A stretch of DNA of 64,000 nt from Curtobacterium sp. 9128 (lineage in GTDB: Bacteria > Actinomycetota > Actinomycetes > Actinomycetales > Microbacteriaceae): the NCBI RefSeq assembly GCF_007673775.1, contig NZ_VEAF01000001.1, forward strand, positions 124,001 through 188,000, in the 5' to 3' direction. Numbering within the stretch: position 1 is the first letter of the stretch; every line of letters starts with the position of its first letter. Shown piece by piece: positions 15,648 through 23,699 of the stretch. The notes under the pieces are model-generated. The model saw only the letters and a program-made list of their open reading frames with translations. It made no database searches and had not been told where the DNA came from. A program made the position numbers and the translations under genes.

Positions 15648-17999
15648 ATGCGTCAGGTGACGAGCACGACGGACGCGACGACCGAACGGCCGACACCGCA
15701 CCACCGTCCGGCACCGCGCCGCCGGTCACGACGGCAGCGCCTCTGGGACCGACTGCTCGTCCTCGACCCGGGGCTCGTCAAGAGCGACGGGGCCCTCCGC
15801 ACGCTGCTCTGCGTCCTCGCCGGGATGGCGGTCGGGTACGCCGTGGCGGTGTCCTTCGGGCTGCCGGCGGTCCTCGGGCTGATGATCGGTGCCATGCCGG
15901 CGTTCATCACCTGCCTGGTGATCGTCGACCCCGGCCCCGGACGCGTCGCCGGACGGACCGCGGCCGTCATCGTGCCGTTCGTCGCCGCCCTCGCCGGCAG
16001 CATCGCGCTGCACCCGTTCCGCGTCCTCGAGCTCGCGCTCATCGTCGTGCTGCTCTTCGTCCAGTTCCTCGCGTCCCAGTGGGGGACGTGGGCGTCGGAC
16101 GCCGCCGTGGTCGCCTTCGCCGGCTACCTCTGCGGTCTGCTCCTCCCGCTGCCGGAGACGGCGGCGGTGCCGCTGTCGCTCGTGGTCGGCGCCTCCCTCG
16201 CGGCGACGATCGCGATCAGGACCGCGTTGCTCCGGCCGGACCCGTACCGGTCGCTGATGCGGACCCGACGCGGGTTCCTCGCCAGGGGGTCCGACGTGCT
16301 CGAGGCCGCGACGGCGCTCCTCGCCACCGCCGACGACCGCGGATCTCGCGACCGTGCCCTCCGACGGCTCCGGCGTCGACGTGCGCAGTACCACGAGATC
16401 GCCCTGACGGTGGACGGCATGCTGGCGGCGAGCGGCGCCGACGACACCGCCGACGAGCTGCACCGTCTGGTCTTCGACACGCACTTCGCCGTCGACGAGC
16501 TCGGCCGTGCCGCCGCGGACCTCGTCGGACAGGGAGCCCCCGAGGACGTCCGTCACGCCGCCCTCCGCGCCTTCACCATCGTGCTGCGGCACGGCGGCAG
16601 CGCCGGCGACGAGGCCGGCCGCACCCTCGCAGCGCGGTTCGCGATCACCGCCAGCGCGGACGACACCGGAGCCAGGACGGCCGCACTCGTGCGCCGCATG
16701 CAGGCGGAGTTCGCGGACCTGCGCACGGCCGGTGTCCGCTGGCGCGGGCTCCGCGACGCACTCCCGCGGTCTGGCGACGCCGTACCGTTCGCCTCACCCG
16801 TGGTCCTCGCCGGCGGCCGACCGGTGGGTGCGGTGCCGGTGCTGGCCGACGAACTCGCCGAGGGGCCGTGGCGCCGCTTCCACCTGACCGCCTCGCTCCG
16901 CACCGCCGTGCAGGCCGCCGTCGCCGTCGCGGTCACCGAACCCCTGGCGCTGCTCCTCGACGGCAGTCGCTTCTACTGGGGCGTCATCGGCGTGATGATC
17001 GTGTTCGCGGGCACCAACACCACGCACGAACGCGTCCGCAAGGGGATCCACCGGGGCGTCGGCACGGTCGCCGGCGGGCTGGTCGGGATCGTGCTGGTCC
17101 ACGTCCTCGGCACGGACCACCCCTGGGCGACGATGGTGCTCGTCTGTGTCCTCCTCGCGGTGGGGACGTACGGCTTCGGCGGTGTGTACGCGGTGTGGGC
17201 GGCGTGCCTGGTGGTCGTGCTGTGCCAGGTGTACGCCTGGTCCGGCACGTTCACGGACCTGCTCATCCCGATGCGACTCGCCGAGAACCTCCTCGGCGCG
17301 TCCGTCGCGGTGCTCGTCAGCCTCGTCGTGCTGCCGGTCGCGACCCGGCGCGTGGTGCGCCGCGCCGTCCGGCGGCAGCTGGTCGCGATGCGCGCGTTCG
17401 TGCTGGCCACGGTCGGGGTGGACGCCGACGCGCCGGAGGCGACCACGGCCTCCCGGCCGGATCCGCTCGACCTGCGGAACCGGTCGCGCGCCGTCGACAC
17501 GGCCACCTACCAACTCGAGGCGGTGCTGCGACCGATGGTCGGCTTCCCGACCGGCGGACCGGCGCGCGCCGACGCGCGGGTGCGCGCCTCCCTGCAGGCG
17601 GCTGCGGCGTTCGCGCGGGAGCTGGCCGGGAGGCCCGGTGTGGCCCCGGCGGACCTCCCCGCCACCCTGCGTGGTGCGGCGGAGACGCTCGCGGCGTCCG
17701 TCGACGCGTTGGCGGACCGCGTCGTGGCCGGCCCCGTCAGGGCATCCGGCGGTGAGGGCCGCGTCGACGGAGACGGCGGCGGTACGTGGACCCGGATCAC
17801 CGAGCGGCTCGACGAGGTGCTGCGGTCGTTGCCGTCGACGGCGGGTGCCGATCCGGACGCCGACGCGGTGCGGGCCCGCGTGCACGCGCTCGGACGTATC
17901 GACGAGTCGCTCGCGCTCTTCGCGGAGCGCGTCGACATGCCGGTCGCGGGCGGCGCGTCCCGTCCGATGTCGGCGGGTGGTGGCACGATCGTCGCGTGA
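15648..17999 (+). CDS. FUSC-family membrane protein (aromatic acid/efflux-type)
   Basis: Encodes about 783 residues with two clusters of transmembrane helices: five or six in residues 45-190 and six in about residues 415-570. Between them lies a soluble helical domain and after them a C-terminal cytoplasmic domain of about 210 residues. This duplicated layout and YWGVIGVMIVFAGTNTTHERVRKGIHRGVGT match FUSC/YccC/AaeB-like proteins, which are proposed exporters. AGGAGG lies two bases from ATG 15648 and eleven from GTG 15657, so either may be used. It overlaps dinB by four bases. Confidence 0.8.
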   Translation: MRQVTSTTDATTERPTPHHRPAPRRRSRRQRLWDRLLVLDPGLVKSDGALRTLLCVLAGMAVGYAVAVSFGLPAVLGLMIGAMPAFITCLVIVDPGPGRVAGRTAAVIVPFVAALAGSIALHPFRVLELALIVVLLFVQFLASQWGTWASDAAVVAFAGYLCGLLLPLPETAAVPLSLVVGASLAATIAIRTALLRPDPYRSLMRTRRGFLARGSDVLEAATALLATADDRGSRDRALRRLRRRRAQYHEIALTVDGMLAASGADDTADELHRLVFDTHFAVDELGRAAADLVGQGAPEDVRHAALRAFTIVLRHGGSAGDEAGRTLAARFAITASADDTGARTAALVRRMQAEFADLRTAGVRWRGLRDALPRSGDAVPFASPVVLAGGRPVGAVPVLADELAEGPWRRFHLTASLRTAVQAAVAVAVTEPLALLLDGSRFYWGVIGVMIVFAGTNTTHERVRKGIHRGVGTVAGGLVGIVLVHVLGTDHPWATMVLVCVLLAVGTYGFGGVYAVWAACLVVVLCQVYAWSGTFTDLLIPMRLAENLLGASVAVLVSLVVLPVATRRVVRRAVRRQLVAMRAFVLATVGVDADAPEATTASRPDPLDLRNRSRAVDTATYQLEAVLRPMVGFPTGGPARADARVRASLQAAAAFARELAGRPGVAPADLPATLRGAAETLAASVDALADRVVAGPVRASGGEGRVDGDGGGTWTRITERLDEVLRSLPSTAGADPDADAVRARVHALGRIDESLALFAERVDMPVAGGASRPMSAGGGTIVA

Positions 18000-19246
18000 G
18001 CAAGCAGGACGGAAGCAACCGGCTCGTCTCCGACCACCCGGTCGCCGACGTGACGGCCACCGTGCTGCACGTCGACATGGACGCGTTCTTCGCCTCCGTC
18101 GAGCTGCTCGACCGGCCCGACCTCCGCGGGCTCCCGGTGATCGTCGGGCACGACTCCGACCGATCGGTGGTGACCGCGGCGACCTACGAGGCCCGGAAGT
18201 ACGGCGTCAACTCCGCGATGCCGATGGCCGTCGCGAGACGCCGGTGCCCGAACGCGGTCATCGTCGAGCCGCACTTCGAGAAGTACCAGGCGAAGTCCGC
18301 CGCCGTGATGGCCGTGTTCGACCGCTTCACGCCGCGGGTCGAGCGCCTCGGCATCGACGAGGCCTTCCTCGACGTCGCCGGTGCCGTCCGCCTGTACGGC
18401 ACGCCGTGGGAGATCGGGACCGCGATCCGTCGTGCCGTGTTCGACGAGACGGGCCTGCACTGCTCGGTGGGCGCCGCCTCGACGAAGTTCGTGGCGAAGC
18501 TCGCCTCGAGTCGCGCCAAGCCGGACGGCCTGCTGGTCGTCCCCGCCGCCGACACCGTGGCGTTCCTGCATCCGCAGCCGGTCTCCGCGCTGTGGGGCGT
18601 CGGCGGGAAGACGCAGGAGGTCCTCGAGCGGCGGGGGATCCGCACCGTGGGTGACCTCGCGACGACTCCGCTCGGCTCGCTCGTGTCGGCGATCGGTCCC
18701 GCCGGCGGGCAGCGCCTGCACGACCTGTCGTGGGGGCGTGACCCGCGCGTCGTCGACACCGCGGTCGGCGAGAAGTCGATCGGGCACGAGGTCACGTTCG
18801 GCACCGACCTCACCGAGCGCGACGCCGTGGCGCGGGAGCTCCTCCGCCTGGCCGAGAAGGTCGCCGTACGGATGCGCCGCGCGGACGTGCAGGCGCGCAC
18901 GGTCGCCCTCAAGGTCCGGTACACCGACTTCACGACCCTGACGCGGTCGCGCACGCTGGTGGAGCCGACCGACGTCGCCCGTCGCATCCACCGCGAAGCC
19001 GTCGAGCTCTACGACGCCCTGCACACCCCGGGGAACCGGATCCGGCTGATCGGCGTCCGCGGGGAGAACCTCGTGCCGACGGCCGCGAGCAACGCGCTGT
19101 GGGACGACGACGCGCCGTGGCGCGACACGGAGACCACCGTCGACGCCGTCACCGCTCGCTTCGGCGCCGGCGTGCTCCGGCCCGCGTCGCTCGTCCGCGG
19201 GGCGCCCGAGCAGCGTCCGCCGCACGCCCGACAGGACATCGGGTGA
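17996..19246 (+). CDS. dinB: DNA polymerase IV (Y-family translesion polymerase)
   Basis: Encodes 416 residues. LHVDMDAFFASVE (D27, D29) and RLGIDEAFLDVAG (D121, E122) hold the catalytic metal ligands, and YEARKYGVNSAMPM the nucleotide-binding loop. A helix-hairpin-helix (WGVGGKTQEVLERRGIRTVGDLA) and a little-finger domain follow. There is no C-terminal beta-clamp peptide of the QxLxLF type that I can see; the tail ends in an Arg/Pro-rich stretch. GTG overlaps the FUSC stop, so translation is coupled. It allows bypass of damaged template bases at the cost of fidelity. Confidence 0.92.
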   Translation: MSKQDGSNRLVSDHPVADVTATVLHVDMDAFFASVELLDRPDLRGLPVIVGHDSDRSVVTAATYEARKYGVNSAMPMAVARRRCPNAVIVEPHFEKYQAKSAAVMAVFDRFTPRVERLGIDEAFLDVAGAVRLYGTPWEIGTAIRRAVFDETGLHCSVGAASTKFVAKLASSRAKPDGLLVVPAADTVAFLHPQPVSALWGVGGKTQEVLERRGIRTVGDLATTPLGSLVSAIGPAGGQRLHDLSWGRDPRVVDTAVGEKSIGHEVTFGTDLTERDAVARELLRLAEKVAVRMRRADVQARTVALKVRYTDFTTLTRSRTLVEPTDVARRIHREAVELYDALHTPGNRIRLIGVRGENLVPTAASNALWDDDAPWRDTETTVDAVTARFGAGVLRPASLVRGAPEQRPPHARQDIG

Positions 19247-19249
19247 CGG

Positions 19250-19255
19250 TAGAAT
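19250..19255 (+). promoter_or_regulatory. -10 box TAGAAT for the helicase gene
   Basis: TAGAAT, the closest match to TATAAT in the window, lies eight bases before GTG 19264 and just after the dinB stop. Confidence 0.5.
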
Positions 19256-19263
19256 CGGGGACA

Positions 19264-21153
19264 GTGAGCGCAGCGGAGTACGAAGACCAGCAGCCCGCGG
19301 CCGTCGGTCCCCAGACCGACCAGGCCCCGGCGTCGTCCACCGAACTCGCACCGGCGGAACTCGCCGAGATCGCCGGCAACGCGGCAGCCGAGCACCTGTC
19401 GCCCGCCTTCCCGGACCGCGCCGCCTGGGGCACCGCCTCGAAGCTCCGTGCGTGGCAGGTCGAGGCGCTGACGAAGTACTTCGAGACCGAACCACGGGAC
19501 TTCCTCGCCGCCGCCACCCCCGGTGCCGGCAAGACGACGTTCGCGCTCCGGCTCGCGACCGAACTGCTCGCCAGGGGCACGGTCGACCGTCTCGTGGTCG
19601 TCGCGCCCACCGAGCACCTCAAGCGGCAGTGGGCCGACTCCGCCGACCGTGTCGGGATCCGGATCGACCCGATGTTCAAGAACGGCGACGGCATGTTCGG
19701 CCGGCACTACCAGGGCGTTGCGATCACCTACGCGCAGGTCGGCATGAACCCCGAGGTGCACAAGACGATCACCGAGGGCGGCCGCACGCTGGTCGTCCTC
19801 GACGAGGTGCACCACGGCGGCGACGCGCTCACGTGGGGCGACGGCATCAGGGAGGCGTTCAGTGGTGCGACCCGACGGCTCTCGCTGTCGGGGACCCCGT
19901 TCCGGTCGGACACGGCACCGATCCCGTTCGTGCAGTACGCCCCCGACGAGCAGGGCATCCGCACCTCGATCTCCGACTACAACTACGGCTACGGGCGGGC
20001 GCTGCAGGACGGCGTCGTCCGCCCGGTGCTGTTCATGGCCTACGCCGGTCAGATGCGCTGGAAGACCCGGATGGGCGACGAGATGTCGGCGTCCCTCGGC
20101 GAGCAGGTCACGAAGGACATCACCGCGCAGGCCTGGCGGACCGCGCTGTCGCCCGACGGCGAGTGGATGCCGGCGGTGCTCTCAGCCGCCGACAAGCGGC
20201 TGACGGAGGTCCGTCGTGGCGTCCCGGACGCGGGTGGCCTGGTGATCGCCACCGACACGACGACCGCGCGCGCCTACGCCAGGATCCTGCAGCAGATCAC
20301 CGGGGAGCGCCCGACCGTGGTGCTCTCCGACGAGGCCGCGGCGTCGAGCCGCATCGGCGCCTTCGCCGCGGACACGTCCCGGTGGATGGTCGCGGTGCGG
20401 ATGGTCTCCGAAGGCGTCGACGTCCCGCGGCTCTGCGTCGGCGTCTACGCCACCAGCGCCAGCACCCCGCTCTTCTTCGCGCAGGTCATCGGCCGCTTCG
20501 TGCGGGCCCGACGCCGGGGGGAGACCGCGTCCGTGTTCCTGCCGAGCGTGCCCGGGCTGATGGCCCTCGCGGCGACCCTCGAGCTGGAGCGGGACCACGC
20601 GCTCGACCGGCCGAAGGACGCCGACGACGGGATGTACAACCCCGAGGACGCGATGGTCGCCGAGGCCAACAAGGAGGACCGCGCGTCCGAGAGCCTGCTC
20701 GACGTGCAGCCGTTCGAGGCGCTCGACTCGCAAGCCTCCTTCGACCGCGTGCTCTACGACGGTGGTGAGTTCGGCACCGGCGGGGAGATCGGCTCGCTCG
20801 AGGAACTCGACTTCATCGGCATCCCCGGGCTCCTCGAACCCGACCAGGTGCGCGACCTGCTCCGCGCCCGCCAGGCCACGCAGGCGAAGCGTTCCAAGGG
20901 CCGAGCGGTGAAGGACGGCCAGCCGAAGGTCGCCGAACCCGAGAACCGCCCGATGTACATGACGATCAAGGAGCAGCGGTCGGAGCTGCACCGGCTCGTG
21001 TCCATCTGGTCGCGGCACGCGAACGAGCCGCACGGCGCCATCCACGCGGAGCTCCGTCGGATGAGCGGTGGGCCGGCCGTCGCGCAGGCGAGCATCGAGC
21101 AGATCCAGAAGCGCATCGACATCCTCCGGTCCCGCATCGGCGGTCGTCGGTGA
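19264..21153 (+). CDS. DEAD/DEAH-box superfamily 2 helicase (XPB/RAD25-like)
   Basis: Encodes 629 residues. After an acidic 60-residue tail come RAWQVEAL (Q-like motif), AATPGAGKTTFA (Walker A, about 84-94), VVVAPTEHLKRQW (Ia), LVVLDEVHH (Walker B, DEVH), LSLSGTPFRSD (III), VAVRMVSEGVDVP (V) and FFAQVIGRFVRARR (VI). The spacing and the missing extra domains fit the short actinobacterial XPB-like group, probably in DNA repair or remodelling. A long acidic insert (residues 440-540) and a basic tail follow the core. It is coupled by GTGA overlap to a 67-aa gene. Confidence 0.88.
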   Translation: MSAAEYEDQQPAAVGPQTDQAPASSTELAPAELAEIAGNAAAEHLSPAFPDRAAWGTASKLRAWQVEALTKYFETEPRDFLAAATPGAGKTTFALRLATELLARGTVDRLVVVAPTEHLKRQWADSADRVGIRIDPMFKNGDGMFGRHYQGVAITYAQVGMNPEVHKTITEGGRTLVVLDEVHHGGDALTWGDGIREAFSGATRRLSLSGTPFRSDTAPIPFVQYAPDEQGIRTSISDYNYGYGRALQDGVVRPVLFMAYAGQMRWKTRMGDEMSASLGEQVTKDITAQAWRTALSPDGEWMPAVLSAADKRLTEVRRGVPDAGGLVIATDTTTARAYARILQQITGERPTVVLSDEAAASSRIGAFAADTSRWMVAVRMVSEGVDVPRLCVGVYATSASTPLFFAQVIGRFVRARRRGETASVFLPSVPGLMALAATLELERDHALDRPKDADDGMYNPEDAMVAEANKEDRASESLLDVQPFEALDSQASFDRVLYDGGEFGTGGEIGSLEELDFIGIPGLLEPDQVRDLLRARQATQAKRSKGRAVKDGQPKVAEPENRPMYMTIKEQRSELHRLVSIWSRHANEPHGAIHAELRRMSGGPAVAQASIEQIQKRIDILRSRIGGRR

Positions 21154-21353
21154 TCGTCGCCGTCGACGACCGCACGTGGCTCGTCAAGCGCGACGAGTCG
21201 TCGTCGCCCGAGGCGATCATCGACCGGTTCGGCGGCGGGTACCGGCTCCGGCGCTTCAGCCTCACCGAGTCGCGGCGGACCGCGCACGGCGTGTACCTCG
21301 GGGTCGACCTCGCCGAGACGGCCTGGTGGCGGCTCCGCGACCGGCGGCGTTGA
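21150..21353 (+). CDS. Small protein (67 aa) coupled to the helicase gene, unknown function
   Basis: Encodes 67 residues beginning IVAVDDRTWLVKRDESSSPEAII. GTG 21150 overlaps the helicase stop by four bases (GTGA). The product is soluble, mixed in charge, with a basic end (WWRLRDRRR), and contains a GGGYRLRRFSLTESRRTAHGVY core. I do not recognise a family. Its coupling suggests a partner or regulator of the helicase, but this is inference. Start and stop are unambiguous in this frame. Confidence 0.6.
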   Translation: MIVAVDDRTWLVKRDESSSPEAIIDRFGGGYRLRRFSLTESRRTAHGVYLGVDLAETAWWRLRDRRR

Positions 21354-21371
21354 CCGGGCGCAACACACATC

Positions 21372-21490
21372 GGTGGCGTGGCGCTGGCGCGGCGCGGCGC
21401 GGCGGTGGCGCTGGCGCGGCGCGGCGCAGCGGTGGCGTGGCGTCGGCGCAGGTCGGCGCCGGTCGGTGGCGCGGCGCCGGCGCACGGCGG
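21372..21490. repeat. Low-complexity GGTGGCG / GGCGC repeat
   Basis: About 120 bases made of irregular repeats of GGTGGCGTGGCGCTGGCGC and shorter GGCGC words, strongly strand-asymmetric (G on the plus strand). It fills most of the 239-bp gap between the 67-aa gene and NDH-2. No gene or clear hairpin terminator is evident. Confidence 0.7.
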
Positions 21491-21580
21491 TGACCGTCGC
21501 CGATCCCCGTCGGCCCAACTCGTCGCTGGCCGATTCGCCGCTTCCGCGCGGCGGACATGACGAGACGGTCGTTCTTCGAG

Positions 21581-21586
21581 TAGACC
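21581..21586 (+). promoter_or_regulatory. Candidate -10 box TAGACC for NDH-2
   Basis: TAGACC ends six bases before ATG 21593. A GGAGG at 21587-21591 is only one base from the ATG, too close for normal ribosome binding, so a leaderless start fits better. Confidence 0.35.
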
Positions 21587-21592
21587 GGAGGA

Positions 21593-22921
21593 ATGGCAGA
21601 CTCCATCCCTCACGTCCTCGTCCTCGGCGGCGGTTCAGCCGGCTACACGACCGTCAAGCAGCTGCAGAAGCACGCGGCGACGGTGCCGATGCGCATCACC
21701 CTCGTCGACCAGAACACGTACTACACGTACCTGCCGTTCCTGCCCGAGGTCGCCGGGGGCCACATCGCCCCGAAGGACGTCACCTTCGAGCTGCGTCGTG
21801 CGCTGCGCAAGACCCGGGTCATCCAGGGCAAGGTCACCGGGATCTCGTCGAAGGACAAGACCGTCTCGATCGCGACCGCCGGTGGCGACGACCGCACGCT
21901 CGGCTACGACCAGCTCGTCGTCGCGCTCGGCTCGGTCACCCGGACATTCCCGACCCCGGGGCTCGAGGAGGTCGGCGTCGGCTTCAAGAGCGTCGAGGAG
22001 GCCGCCTACGTCCGCGCGAAGCTGCTCGACAACATCGCGAAGGCCGCTGCCACCCGTGACGAGGACGAGCGTCGCCGACTCCTGACCAGCATCTTCATCG
22101 GCGGCGGCTACACCGGCGTCGAGGCGATCGGTGAACTGTTCGACGTCTCGCAGGCCGCCATCAAGACCTACCCGTCGCTCGCGGGGGAGCAGCCCCGCTG
22201 GGTGCTCATCGACGCGCTCGACCGTGTCGCGCCCGAGGTCGGTCCGGAGCTGTCGAAGTGGACCCTCGAGTCCCTCCGCGCCCGTGGCATCGACGTCCGC
22301 CTGAAGACCACGATGCCGAGCTGTGAGGGCGGCGTCGTCAAGCTCTCAGACGGCGACGAGTTCGCCACCGGGCTGCTCGTCTGGACCGCCGGCGTCAAGC
22401 CGAACCCGCTCCTCGACGCCACCGACCTGCCCCGCGGACCGAAGGGGCACCTCGCCGCGAACGCGAAGCTCCAGGTCGAGGCCGAGGACACCCACGAGGT
22501 CGTCCCCGGCGTCTGGGGCCTCGGCGACGTCGCACAGGTCCCCGACCTGACCGCGGAGAAGCAGCCGGCGTACTACCCGCCGAACGCGCAGAACGCCGTC
22601 CGTCAGGCTGTCGTGGCCGCGGACAACGTCGTCGCGACGATCACCGGCAAGCCGCTCGAGGAGTACCGCCACCCATCGATCGGCACCGTCGCGTCGTACG
22701 GTGTCGCCAAGGGCGCCGCGAACATCAAGGGCATCAAGATGACGAACCTGCTCGCGTGGCTGGCGCACCGGTCGTACCACGTGTACGCGATGCCGACGCT
22801 GAACCGCAAGGTCCGGATCGTCATCGGCTGGGTCACCGGTGCGGTGTCCGGCCGTGACGCCACGTCCCTCATCAAGGAGACCGACCCGCGTCAGAACTTC
22901 GTCGAGGTGACCAAGGGCTGA
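21593..22921 (+). CDS. ndh: Type II NADH dehydrogenase (NDH-2), FAD-dependent
   Basis: Encodes 442 residues. VLVLGGGSAGYTTVKQL (residues 8-24) binds FAD and IFIGGGYTGVEAIGEL (about 167-182) binds NADH; LLVWTAGVKPNPL and GVWGLGDVAQVPD complete the FAD site, and YYPPNAQNAVRQA is the quinone-side motif. A C-terminal amphipathic segment (about 380-420) attaches it to the membrane. It passes electrons from NADH to menaquinone without proton pumping. It is monocistronic and ends at a strong hairpin (22939-22980). Confidence 0.92.
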   Translation: MADSIPHVLVLGGGSAGYTTVKQLQKHAATVPMRITLVDQNTYYTYLPFLPEVAGGHIAPKDVTFELRRALRKTRVIQGKVTGISSKDKTVSIATAGGDDRTLGYDQLVVALGSVTRTFPTPGLEEVGVGFKSVEEAAYVRAKLLDNIAKAAATRDEDERRRLLTSIFIGGGYTGVEAIGELFDVSQAAIKTYPSLAGEQPRWVLIDALDRVAPEVGPELSKWTLESLRARGIDVRLKTTMPSCEGGVVKLSDGDEFATGLLVWTAGVKPNPLLDATDLPRGPKGHLAANAKLQVEAEDTHEVVPGVWGLGDVAQVPDLTAEKQPAYYPPNAQNAVRQAVVAADNVVATITGKPLEEYRHPSIGTVASYGVAKGAANIKGIKMTNLLAWLAHRSYHVYAMPTLNRKVRIVIGWVTGAVSGRDATSLIKETDPRQNFVEVTKG

Positions 22922-22938
22922 GCGGGCGACCGCCTGCA

Positions 22939-22980
22939 GGACGGGAGGCGCGGTGCCGGCTGGCACCGCGCCTCCCGTCC
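22939..22980. terminator. Perfect 19-bp hairpin after NDH-2 (dispersed GGACGGGAGGC element)
   Basis: GGACGGGAGGCGCGGTGCC, a GGCT loop, then the exact reverse complement. There is no T tract on either strand. It can act as a terminator or mRNA-end stabiliser, but near-identical copies at 27400-27445 and relatives at 42667-42761 and 60350-60391 show it is a dispersed repeat. Confidence 0.75.
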
Positions 22981-23035
22981 GTCGTGGGGCCGGGTGCGTC
23001 GGGTCCGGCGCTACCGACTGCCCGCTCGCGGCGCC

Positions 23036-23345
23036 GGTCGACTCGGTGCGACGGTGCGGATGTCGTACGACAGCGACCCTGTCGCTCCCCGCGCGCGCGA
23101 CGGTTGCGTGCGCGGGGCAGCGACATCGTCGACGTCGTACGACAGCGCCCCTGTCGCTCGTTGCGGGAGCAACGACCTCGGGAGTCGTCGTGCTGCTGTG
23201 CCCCGGGCTCCGACTCGATGCGACGGTGCGGACGTCGTACGACAGCGACCCTGTCGCTCCTTGCACGCGCAACGGATGCGGACGCGGGGCAGCGACATCG
23301 TCGACGTCGTACGACAGCGACCCTGTCGCTCCTTGCGCGCGCAAC
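23036..23345. repeat. Cluster of four GTCGTACGAC-centred repeats
   Basis: Copies lie at 23036-23103, 23111-23174, 23213-23275 and 23284-23345. Copies 1 and 3 have the left flank GCGACGGTGCGGA; copies 2 and 4 have GCGGGGCAGCGACATCGTCG, so the two forms alternate. All share GTCGTACGACAGCGACCCT followed by GTCGCT, in which AGCGAC and GTCGCT form a small hairpin beside the palindrome. The 527-bp gap between NDH-2 and tRNA-Leu holds these repeats and two hairpins but no gene I can support. Confidence 0.85.
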
Positions 23346-23391
23346 CATGCGCGCACAACCGAGCCACGACTCCCCACGAGCGAGCGGGCAC

Positions 23392-23428
23392 ACAAAAACG
23401 AACGGCCCACCCGAAGGTGAGCCGTTCG
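23392..23428 (-). terminator. Rho-independent terminator of tRNA-Leu
   Basis: Read on the minus strand: CGAACGGCTCACC, loop TTCG, GGTGGGCCGTTCG, then TTTTT. A 13-bp stem with one mismatch and a U tract just downstream of the tRNA makes this the clearest intrinsic terminator in the window. Confidence 0.85.
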
Positions 23429-23448
23429 CCGCGTGTCTCAACACTGCG

Positions 23449-23534
23449 TGTCCGAAGGGGGACTTGAACCCCCACGCCCTAATACGGGCACTAGCACCTC
23501 AAGCTAGCGCGTCTACCAATTCCGCCATCCGGAC
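23449..23534 (-). tRNA. tRNA-Leu (anticodon GAG)
   Basis: An 86-base class II tRNA read on the minus strand. The acceptor GTCCGGA pairs with TTCGGAC (one G-U), the anticodon stem CTAGC/GCTAG holds the loop TTGAGGT with anticodon GAG, a long variable arm follows (GTGCCCGTATTAGGGCGTG), and GGGGTTCAAGTCCCCC is the T arm. It decodes CUC and CUU. The 3' CCA is not encoded. A strong terminator lies 20 bases downstream. Confidence 0.93.
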
Positions 23535-23687
23535 AGATGATCTTCAGTTGTCTGGCGGCCCCAGCGGGTTTCCCCGGCGTTGCTGCCGGAGAAGACATTA
23601 GCACGGCCGTGAACGCACGCTGAACACGGCCGCGCATCCCGGGCGCGTCCGAGGGCCTCCCCGTGCCGCTGCGTCGGTGCTCCCCGG

Positions 23688-23693
23688 TAGCGT
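23688..23693 (+). promoter_or_regulatory. -10 box TAGCGT for the M20 peptidase gene
   Basis: TAGCGT is six bases before ATG 23700, so the message that may continue into uppP and mshC starts leaderless. Confidence 0.5.
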
Positions 23694-23699
23694 GGAGTC

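Noticed and set aside
23036-23475. Several short frames with similar peptide strings (VVRQRPCRS) in the repeat cluster
   Set aside because: The similarity comes from the underlying DNA repeat; frames lack ribosome-binding sites and codon bias.
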